Positions 1 to 10,900 of a stretch of 64,000 nt of DNA are shown here, piece after piece. Each line of letters starts with the position of its first letter. The first letter of the stretch is position 1. Source of the DNA: Golubevia sp. BC0850 (Eukaryota; Basidiomycota; Exobasidiomycetes; Golubeviales; Golubeviaceae). Below the pieces are notes generated by a model. It had not been told where the DNA came from, searched no databases, and worked only from the letters and a program-made list of their open reading frames with translations. The stretch lies in NCBI GenBank assembly GCA_012976225.1, contig JAAVVG010000021.1, positions 248,001 to 312,000 on the forward strand, in the 5' to 3' direction. The translations under genes were made by a program, and so were the position numbers.

Positions 1-1652
1 ACAGTATCCTTATGTGTTTCGGAACTGAATTCGCAGATCAAAGAGGTCTCTCAACCGCCGTCCAAAGAGGTCCAGCTTTCGATTCTACCAAATCTTCTAC
101 TTTCTCACAAGTCAGCTCTCCAGCTCAACAAATCACCTACGCTTATGGAGACAGTACTCAGTTCACAGCTGATATTGTTCAAGACACTGTCATTCTCGGA
201 GGGTTCGTTTTGGACAATGCGGCCTGGGCTATGGGAGTGGAAGGAAACTTTTCAACTCCTGGTAATGACGTCTCGGGAATTCTTGGGTTGGCTTTCACCA
301 CTGAGAATCTGGGTAACAATGTAGCTGCTTCTTATACCATTCCTCCGGTGGAGCAATTGTGGCAATTGGGAGCTTTGGAAGAGGTGAGTGGATCAAGGAT
401 TCTGAAGCAGAGAAAGTAGGGGCTGACTGTCTCTTCTCTTGCTCGTGTTTTACTTAGCCGGTCTTTTCCTTCGCTCTAGTTACTAACGAAGGAGTGCAGG
501 GGCTAACCTCTCAAGATGAATCCGTAGGAGGAGTATTCACATTAGGAAAGACAGATAGTACTCTCTACACTGGAGAGATCTCCTACGCTCCTTTGGTCAC
601 CAACTCTGTATATTCTACTTCCTATCCTTCAAGTTGGTCCTCTACTATTTCTTCTTTCACTTCGAATGGCAATCAAATACCAAACTCTGGAGTCGACATT
701 CTTTTTGATACAGGTGAGATGAGATGAAATTTCGATGAGCTGTTGAACTTCCTTCCCAATTCTAACCTCCAACTGACTATTTGTCAAACTTAACTTTACA
801 GGATCCGCAATCTCATCCCTTCCAGGAGATTTGATTCAAAACATCTTCGCTTCCATCGATACCTCTAAGTATGCTGTCATCACTGACGATGCTGGAACTC
901 CTTACGTTCAATGCGAGGAAGGACAAGAGGATCCAATCAGACTTTCTATTCAATTCGGAGGAGGTACTTTCGATTGGCCTTTCGAGAGCTTGGTTGACTC
1001 TAGAATCAAGTCATCAGATGGCAAAACGCTCTGTGTCTTCGCTCCCGGAAGTGCTAGAAGTGACTTTGTCATTGGAGCTGGTCAGTATTTAACTCAAAAT
1101 AAGGTGTCGAGAGAAGGTGTTCGGATCTTTTGGATGTTCAGGAATGCATTCAATCCATGCATGAGCTTACTCCCCCCCCTTTCCCCCCCCCCCTCTTGCC
1201 CATTTCCTCGCCACCTCCTTTTGGCTTTCAACTTTTCTCTAGATTTCCTCAAATCGGTTTTCAGTATCTTCAGATTCAGTCCTCCCTCTATCGGATTCGC
1301 ACAACTCTCAAGCTCAATCACCTCTCTAACCCCAACGAACACTGGAGCTTACACGGAAATATCAGGAACCCTTCGTGGTCAAATCGGTGATGGAATCGCA
1401 GTCGACTCAACTCCAATGGCAGACTACACTACGGAACTCTTGATCACAGCTACCGATTCTGCAGCACTTGTTCAACCAACAACTCAAACGTTACCTCTAG
1501 CACCATCATTCGCTGGAACTACTACTCTCGCCTCCATTGCTGTCGAGACCAGTATCGGAGAGGGAAGCTCCTCTGGAGCTCTGAAAACTTTAAGCTTCCA
1601 ATCGTTTGCTTGGACTTCGGCTCTCTTGGTCTCTGTCTTCTGGTTTCTTTGA
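1..1652 (+). CDS. Aspartic protease (yapsin/candidapepsin-like), 3' part
   Basis: Family A1 aspartic endopeptidase, secreted or anchored at the cell surface. The gene enters from the left edge already open. Exons: <1-383, 458-713, 802-1080, 1243-1652, all phase-consistent. The second catalytic motif DTGS is present and its Gly codon is split by the intron 714-801. The first motif must lie upstream of the window. Family landmarks include GILGLAF, the PPVEQLWQLG loop and, near the end, SIFRFSPPSIGFAQ, the usual last strand. About 80 Ser/Thr-rich residues follow, ending in a hydrophobic stretch (TSALLVSVFWFL), which suggests a GPI-anchor signal (inference). The intron 1081-1242 has no in-frame stop, but its poly-C content and clean splice sites favour splicing. 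A related broken copy lies at 39732-41137. Confidence 0.85.
1168..1195 (+). repeat. Poly-C tract in intron
   Basis: Two C runs split by TTT lie inside intron 1081-1242, where a polypyrimidine tract would be expected. Similar C runs occur in other introns of the window. Confidence 0.8.
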
Positions 1653-2476
1653 AAATGGAACGCTTTTCATCTAGATCTTTCTCTCTCTCGCTCAATTTTC
1701 CTTTCTCTCGCTCAAGCTTCACATTTCATACTTCAATGCATTCACATCTTTCTTTCCTTTCGGATTCTCTGTTTTCTTTCTATCTGAGACTTTTCTTTTT
1801 AAAGTCCACCCTTCATTGCCTCGTAACATCCCCCTCTTCTCGATACATACTTGTTGGGACATTAGAGAAGATACATAGGTTCTCAAAGCAGGTTCGTTCA
1901 GCAAAGATCTGCTCAGACAGATGAGTAGCATGAGGCATGAGGCATGAGTACTGCAGATGTGCTGTAAAGATGGATCCAGCAGAATCCCACATCTTCTGAG
2001 TTGTTAGAGCTTCTAACTCCGAACTTTCTCTACCGGAGGGTCGACCTGCACCGGAGTCGTAATCAACCGGTCCCCACATTTTTAGGCCGTTTGTGCGCGC
2101 GGAAATCGAGGCGCGTAAAGAGCAAAAATAAACAATTTATAGATTGACAGGCTCTTTAGCTGCAGTGACACCAAGTTTCAGACCCTTTTACGATCGCCAG
2201 ACCAGAATAAAAGATACCGTCTTGATCTCTCACCGAGAAAGTCTGTAGAGAGGATCTGCATAGATTCCCGTCCTCTCCTTCTCCATCCATTCTCTTATCC
2301 TTCGCCCTTCTCCTTGGCCCTCTCCTTCCTGCATTTCCCCTCTCTTTCTCATCTATTTCTCATCTCTTTCTTTTCTCTCGTTTCTTCCCCTTCAAGTCAC
2401 TCTACTCAACGCCCTTCCCTAACCCAGTCGCCCCTCAACCTCAAGCAAGCCCCATCAGGACACACTCAAACCTTCG
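1653..2476. other. Intergenic: protease 3' flank and promoter of the large gene
   Basis: No credible gene. Near 1923-1948 the heptamer GCATGAG is repeated in tandem three times. Around 2120-2145 the sequence is AT-rich. From about 2240 to 2470 it is strongly pyrimidine-rich, as fungal promoters and leaders often are, and it leads into the ATG at 2477. Confidence 0.6.
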
Positions 2477-4884
2477 ATGGAGGACGACGCAGCCTCCTAT
2501 GGCTCTCGCGAGCATCTCAGACAAAGAGGTGGAAATAGGACAAGATCAACGGAGAATGACCGCTCCAACTTCAAGCCCGGGATGCCAATTGGTTACTTCG
2601 CAGCCAGAGGTACTCCGTATGAAAGGAAATACCTGACCAAGAAGCTTGGTGCTTGCTGTCTCTTCTTAGCTCCTCTAATCATCATTCCCGTTCTCGTGAT
2701 CACATTGGTACCGGTTCTTCAAGCTGTGGCGGTTCGTATTGACAGGCTATGAAGTAGAGAAGGTGGAAGAGTTGGAGTGATGGGAGAATATTGGCTTAAT
2801 TGCAATTGAGGCGCTTGTATTTGAAGACAAACGGTGTTCAAGGGGCAGAAAGAAGAAGAAAAGGAGGAAGGAATGGGTAAAGAGGAGGGGGAAAGGGAGG
2901 AGAGGAGGAGAGGGGTATGCTCACCTCTGAACCTACACTGACTTGCATTTGTTTCTTCTCTATCTCCAACCCTCTTTTCTGTGCAGAATCATGCGCTGAA
3001 AACCAGTCAGCTGCATGTTTCCGCCGCGAATATTACTTCTATCACCAACACAAGTTTTCCCATTGTCATTGAAGGACAAGTGAGTACCTTCCCTTCCGTG
3101 ATTTTGATATGGCCCATTCCTCTGCTCCAAGCTATATCCTCCGCGTTCCTCCGCCTTGTATTTCGATTCATTCCATCGAAAAATCCACGATTCCCTGCAG
3201 ATAGCACGCCACGCCTTGATCTAGGATCTAGCGATACTAACCTGAAGATCCTCCGCGTTTCTATTCTCTCTTCCCCTCCCCCTTTCTCTCTCCCCCTCCT
3301 TTTTCTCCCCTTCCCTTTGTATTCTCCTCCACGCATCTCACCAGGCCAAGAAAGTTGGTATCTTTCCAGCTCGTCTGTACTTCCGTGAACCCGTAGTAGT
3401 CCACTGGATGACTCCTCCTCCTAACATGCGTGAAGTTCAGCTTGGAGAGATGCACCTCGACTACATTGGAGCTGCCGCAGGGCATGGTCGGATCAAGCAG
3501 GTAAGTTTGAAGAGGAGAAGGAGGGCTTGAGGGCTTCTACTCACATTTCGGCTCGCATCCTTCCCCATACCACCCTTCCCAGGCCACCCGCTTCAACATC
3601 ACCGACGAGGCCGCCTTCTCTGAATTCGCCAAGTTCTTGGTTACTCAAGAGGAGTTCACATGGAACCTCAAGTGTGATAATGTCCATGCTGAAGCCTTCA
3701 GGTAAGAGAGATAGCCTCCTTCAACCTACCTCCAAATTTGATGGCTGACAGTCCTCGGCATCCTTCTGTTCTCTTTTCAACTTTACTTGCGACAGCTTCT
3801 TCCCTACTTATAAGAACTTTAAATTCAGTAAGAATGTGGTCTTCAAGGGCATCAACAACTTTGAGGACATCAAGATCTTGGTGAGTTGCGAAGAGGAAGG
3901 AGCTTCGACTAGGAGAACGGAAGAGTGATTTGAAGGTCTTGAAGAGTGGAGGGTTATAGGGAAGGATAGAAAAGAAGGAAATGAAGAAGATGGGGAGGAG
4001 GGAAGAAGGAGAAGAATGGAAGAAGAACGTTGGGAAGTGGGTGGTTGCGAGAAGGCCGGATCCTGTCAGCCGAAGACAGCGGTTGCTGGTGAAAACGACA
4101 AAGTGGTGGCAGCTTCTTGGAAATCCCTTTTTGCCACCTCTCTTTCCACCTCTTTTATTTTGAATCTTTCATTGTTATACATTTGTTATTCTGTGTACCG
4201 TCTCTGGAGTGCGTGGTCCCAAAAAAAAGACAAGCCAATCTTCTTCGCTGACACACGGTTCCTTCTTTCTCTTTCTCTTTCCCTTCCCACTCCCTTCCCA
4301 AATCTGACAGGACTTCCAACTTCCTGGAGATGATCCTGCCGGTGGTGTCACTGCGTATGCTCTCTCATCTTTAACGAATCCGTCTCCCTTCTCCGTCGAA
4401 GTTGGGTCTCTCTATCTAGACGTGAGTTTTCTCTGTCGACACACGCCCTTTCAACTTTGACTTGTCGACTAAACCGTTTTCTTTCTCCATTTCCTTTCAA
4501 TTAGCTGTACTACAAAGGTGTGTTCTTAGGTCCTGTCGAAAGTCATGGACTCAACTTGACTTCGGGAGTAAACACCGTCGCTCTTGCTGGCCGCGTCGTC
4601 TCTCACGCTGGGAATCAAACGGAACTGGACATTCTAGGAGAGCTTTTCACTGCTTATATCAACGGTGAATCAAGCCCTGTGCAGGCCGTCGGACGTCGCA
4701 CTGTCCAGGCTAATGGAGAGACCATCTCGTGGTTAAGTGAGGGAATTAAGGCTTTAGTCGCACAAGTTCCCCTTCAAGCTCCCTCTCCTATCAACCCAAT
4801 CAAAGGAATCACTATCGACTACATCTCTCTAGTCTACAACGAGACTGCTCCTTACAATCCTTTGGTCTTCTGTGAGTCGTCGTT

Positions 4885-4915
<31 letters not shown>

Positions 4916-7900
4916 CACCCCTCTGGCTCCTCTTTCTGACATTTCTTCCCCTCTCCTGTTCTCCTTCAAAAGCCCGAGCTTTGACTGGTCAATTTGGTCT
5001 GCCTTTTGGTTTCTCTCTAGACATCATTTCACTCTCGAACTTCCTGGAGATTACTTATCAAGGTGCTTTGGTCGGAACCGCTTCAGCACCCTACTCGAAC
5101 TCCACCACTCATTTGGATCTCATTAGCGCAGGTCAAACCGCTGGAAACATCTCAATTACCTTGCCACCAACTTCTCTACTTCTCCCAAACGAGACCGACG
5201 CTGCCCGTGAGCAACTAGTAGCCTTCCAGAACGCTTTCACCTTCTCTGAAGCCGCCGATTTCAAAGCCACTGGCTCTGCTCGCGCTGTGACGGATACTCC
5301 TCTTGGAAGGGTACTTCTGAATGGAATCAAGTTCGATGTTGGAACAGGATTGAAAGGTCTGCAAGGATTGACTCACTATCCAACTATCATCAACCATGTT
5401 GACGTTCTAGGAGGAACCACCGATGCAGTCTCTCTAGTTGTCGCTACTACGGTGGTCAATCCATCTAACATCAATATCACAGCTGGTGATGCCACCTTCC
5501 TTCTCCAGGTGAGTCAAGCGCTCTTCTTTTCTTTCCCGACTTGCTTTTACTGATTCGCTCTCCCCCCCCCTTCTCTCTCTTTGATGCTCCTTTCTCCCTC
5601 ACTCTTAGAATGAAGTCGTCTTAGGAAACGTAACACTTCCCAATCTGAACTTAGTGATCGGTCGTAACGACATCAATGCGACATCTTTCTTCGATCCTAA
5701 CAGAGACCCCAAAGGTTTGGAGACTCTCAATAGATTCATCTCAGGACAAGATACAAAGGTCAACATCTCCGGATTCGCCGGCTCTTCCAGAATCGAATCA
5801 TTAGTCGGAACTTTCGAGAACGTGAGATTGTGAGTTGCTCTGCTTTCCCTTTTCTTCGTATCGACCCTCTTTTCTGGGCTGACTTCTCTTTTCTACCTCT
5901 TTTCAATTCACAGAAACGCTACTTTGCCTGGATTACAGTCTCGTATCGCCCAGTACGCCAACTTGACCGTTCTCGATACCACAGCAATTGCAGACAACAT
6001 CGCTGGATCGAACGTAGCAGTCAACAACCCTTTCAGCGCAGATCTTCAACTCACTCACATCGCTTCCAAGGTCTCTGCAGCCGGAGTCTTCATCGCAGAC
6101 ATTGACACTCCTCTTAACTTCATGGCTAACGGAAACGCTATCACTACCACTCCAAACGTGCCTCTAGCTCTCAACTTGTACCCACCCGACATCTTCGCTG
6201 TCGTCAGAGCATTCGTCGTCAAGTCAGGTCAAGATCCAGCTCCTTTGGACGGAGTTGTCCAACTCGGAGGATACACCTACACCCCAACTACCAACGCCGA
6301 TGGAGCTACCGCTGTCAAGCGCGGAGAGTCATTCGACTTCGAGGAGGAAAACGAAGGAGCTCAACTCTTGATGGGTGTCGGATCCAATCCAGGGGCTCTA
6401 GCTGCCGCTGCTGAGGAGGTCGAGCATCACTCCAACGTAGCTCTACGTAACGTGGTCCAGAAACGAAACCTCTACACCGGATTCGATCTACCTTCTTACG
6501 TCGCGAGAGCCTTCTCCGTAGCAGAAGCAGATCTGGTCATCACTGCTGACGCTGTCATTGGAGAATACGGAACTACTCTGACTTTCTCTCAGAACAATGT
6601 TCCTTTGGGAACTGACGAGACTCTCTTCAAATTACTTCCCCCTCTTGCTCTTCCAATCGTACAGAAGGTAGTCGATCAAGCTATCCTGAATGTGGACAGG
6701 GTTACTCTGCTAGATCCTCAACCAACCTCTTTCAAGGCAGCGCTTCAGGGAACACTCACAAATGCAGGTGAGTCTTTGACTATCAGTTGGGAAGAGTGGA
6801 GTTGGAGGTTCGTCCACCAATATTGGCTCTGACAACTCCCTCTTTTTTTGTCTATCGTTTTCTCAGGTCCTTTCGATGCAGTCGTATCTTTCCCTCAAGG
6901 GCTCACTATTTTCTGGGAAGGAAGAGAACTAGCTCAAGCCGCGTTCCCCAACGTCACCTTGGTAGGAGACACTGGAGCAGCGATCAACGTCGAGCTCGAG
7001 GCTCAAGTCAGCGATGTCGACTATCTGACAGAATTCACCAAGTACCTTCTCAACAATCCTTCTTTCGTCTGGAACATCAAAGGAGAAGGAATCGAAGTCT
7101 CAGCTCTTGGAGTCGTCATCTCAGGGGTCAATCTATCCAAAGACGTTCAGTTGACCGGATTCGATGGATTGAAAGGAATGGTCATCATCAACTCTTTCGA
7201 CATCCCATCCAACGCTGCAGATGGAAACGGATTGGCTTTGACCGCAGTCGCCACCATCAACAATCCTTCGCAGGTCGGTGTCCAGCTCTCTGCTTTCGGA
7301 ACCAACATCATGAGGAATGGAACGATGATCGGACCTGCTGCGGCTGGTGAGGCTTTCACTCTTCAAGCTCTTTCCACCACTTCTTTACCGCTGGAGGGTA
7401 CTATCCAGAGACAAGACGGAGAGACTGGTCTGGCTGTGCTCTCAGAGGTCTTCACCAACTTCGTCCACAACCAGAACACCGATGTCCAAGTCAACGGAGT
7501 CTACGCTGGACCTTCGGACGTTACGTGGCTGAACGAGGGAATCAAGACTCTTTCGGTTTCGGTGGCTCTTCCTTCTCAAGACTTCCAGGTCATCAGGCTC
7601 GTCTCCATCAACCAGCTCTCTCTCTTCTTCACAGAGGACACCGCTTACAGCCCTCCAGCAACTACAAATTCTACCACTGCAAACTTCTTCTTGCCTTTCA
7701 GCTTCCCAGTAGACATCAGCCAAGTCGGAGGAAACTTCATCGCCAACTACCAAGGAAAGGGTGAGTGTTTGGAGACCGTTTGAAGGTCGCAGTCTTATTC
7801 TGACCGGTTCCCATCTCTTTCGACTCTCATCTCCTACCTTTTTCTCCCTTTGGCTCTCTCAGACACCGCTCTTCTCGCCATTCCTCAAGGTCCTTCTCAG

Positions 7901-10900
7901 ACGAACGTTCAAAATCGCGTTCTCACTCTGATGTTCAACGACGTGCCATTCGCAGTCTACGACGACGCCCATTCGACCTTCTCTCAGTTCTTGGCTGACA
8001 CCACCAAGCAAGAGCAGAACACTTTCAATCTTCACGGAGCTGCGACTGGGACTGCGAACACTGCTGCTGGAGCGGTGACCATCTCCGACATTCCTTTCGA
8101 TCTTAACACCAACATCCTCGGTCTTCAGAATTTGAACGCACGACCTGCGAATGTTTCTGACTTGGTGAGTTTTTCTTGATTCTTGTTCTTACATTTTTTC
8201 ATGTGCTGATTATCAATTTGTTCTTCTCGAAACGACAGGATGTGGTTCACGGTTACCCTGACTATCTGAAGATCACGGTCATGGTCGCTCTTTACAATCC
8301 ATCGGACATCACCATTGGAGCTGGAAACATTAATTTCAACGCTCTCTTCCAAGGTGAGACCACGGAAGGAGAAGCGACGACTCAAATCTCTTCCTTTCTG
8401 ACGTGCCCCCCCCCTCTCTCTCTCTTACCTTCTTCTAGACAACCTCATTGGAAAAGCTCTGATCAACGACATCGTCTTGGTGAGCTACGTCCAAAACTCT
8501 TGAAGCTGTTTCAATCCTTCTTTCGCACTCCGACTGACTTCTTCTCTCTTTTGTCCTTCTCAGGTACCTGGAACGAACATGATCCCTACTGAGATCGACT
8601 ACATGCCAAAGGGCTCTCAAAATGTGGCTTCGGGACAACTGTTGCTAGAGAACTATGTTCAAAACATCACTTCTGGAGCCACCGTCGCTGGAACTGACGA
8701 CACTACTCCAATCGACTCTTTGAAGCAAGCTCTGGGTGGTATCACTCTTCAAGCTGACATTCCACCTTTGGAGAAGCTGATCATCGTAGAAGCCAGGCTA
8801 GTCATTCCTAAGGACATTGCTCAGACTGGAAATGCAGATGCAACGTGAGTTGAAGAGAAGAAGAGTGGAGCCAAAACGCTTCTTTCCTCGCACATCTCCT
8901 TCTCACTGACCACTCCACACTCTACCGTTCTTCCTTCCCTTCCTTCCCACATAGCGTCATGATCGCCAATCCTTTTACTGCTTCGATCAACTTACTCAAA
9001 GTCAACGCTGATGCTTCTTATCAAGGAATCCACCTGGCGACGATCGACCAAGACTTGTCTTCCAACCCCATCCACGCTCCAGGCAAGACTACCACTACCT
9101 CGTACCCTCTAGTAGCGGCAGTCGATATCGATCCCAAGAACTTGATCAACTTCATCTTCGCTGCAGCAGCTGCAACTGGAACCGATTTAGGTCCTCTTCC
9201 ACCATTCTTCCAGCAAGTCTTGGATCTCGAATCAACGGACACAACGATTTTCGCATACCCTGATGATAGTACACCTCCTTGTAATTCTGGTAGAGCCTTT
9301 GACAGTGAGTTCAGAGATCTCTTCTGGAGGCTTGAACTTCTTTCCTTTTTCGTTTACTGACTCTCGCCTTGATTCTCTCGACCCAACAGCTCTCGGTGCT
9401 ATCTTGAACGTTCTCAAGGGCCTCGCAACTCGGATTGAAATCGAGTCCACAGTCAAGATCGATGACTATCAGACCGATCTTGATTTCGTTCAGGACCCAG
9501 TTCCAACTGACACTGATGACACAGCGCTTTACTTGATCGGACCAGCTGGAGGTGAGTTTACTGTGAGAGAACGTTGAGATCTTGGGGTTAGAGGTAGATG
9601 ACGTTGAGGTTGAGGAAAGAGGAATCTTCTGCTGCTTCAAACCCAAAAGATTGAGACCTGAAATGCCTTTCTATGCCTCCCTCCCTCAGCTCCTCTCATT
9701 CAACTCGTCATCAATAATGCAGTCCTGCGGGTCGACATCGCCAATGCAACCAGCTTGACCGACGAAGGATTTGACGTGGCTTTATCAGGAGCTCTTTTGA
9801 CTGATGCTCCTGCTGACGCTTACATCGAGTTCCCGTAAGTAGAGAAAGTCGAGAGAAACAAAAAGAAAGAAAGACAGAAAGAAAGAGAGAGAAGATCGGG
9901 CGTACTTGTCGGGTTTGTCCTCTTTCCATCTCCCTGACCCTTCTCTCCTTCTCTGTCCAATCAGAACTGGTATCACTGTTACCTGGATCGACAATGGAAA
10001 CGAGAGAGACATTGCCACAGTGTTCCTTCCGCCGATCTGCTCGGCTGCTGGCATCGGAGTGCCTGATTTGGTCACTTCTGGACATTTGACGATTGTGAGC
10101 ATCCCTTCTTTCTCGTCTCGAGCGGTCACTCGTTTCCCTTTTCTTTCGCGCTCTTTTAACTCACGTTCATACTTCTTCCTTCGGTTTCCCCTCTCCATAG
10201 ACTCACTTGGGAGCCTTCACGGACTTCGCCGAGTACATTCTCCACAACCCCTCTTTCGATTGGAGGCTTCACTCTGACGACGTAACTGTCCGTGCTCTCG
10301 GGATTAGCTTCAGCAAGGCCATTCTTTCTAAACAGATTACTCTCGACGCTTTCAATAACCTTCCAGGTAAGTGGAAAGCACGCAAGCGCGCGGGAGATCC
10401 GACTTCTTTCAACCGACTGACTCTGTCTTCTCTCTTCCTCTGTTTCTCTTCCCCTCTGTTCCAAATCCTTTCTTTTTCTTTGATCAATCTTGCTTCTTCT
10501 TTCTAGGTGTCACCATCGCCAACTTCGACGTCCCAAGTCAAGATACTGAAGCCAGAGCTCTGAACTTTGTCGCTGACAGTTCGATTCCATCCCCAGCTTC
10601 TCTTGGAATCCAGCTCGACACTGCCAACTTTAAGATCTACTACGAAGGAACTTATATTGGACCTGCTCATGCTACCAACTTGTTCTTAGCAGCAAAGGCT
10701 CTCAACACTCCTGTTCTGAACGGACAAGTCACTCACAAGTCAGGAAAGGACTTGGAGACAGCTGGAGTACTCTTCTCAAACTATCTCGCCGGAAAGAACT
10801 CAACCCTACAGGTCACTGGAGATTCAGTCATCACCGAGGCTAATGGAAACCGACCAGTTGGATGGTTGACGACAGCTTTCAGAACGCTCACTTTGGACGT

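Noticed and set aside
1094-1342. Minus-strand frame opposite the protease intron and exon
   Set aside because: It arises from poly-C/CT-rich DNA; the plus-strand protease model is clear.
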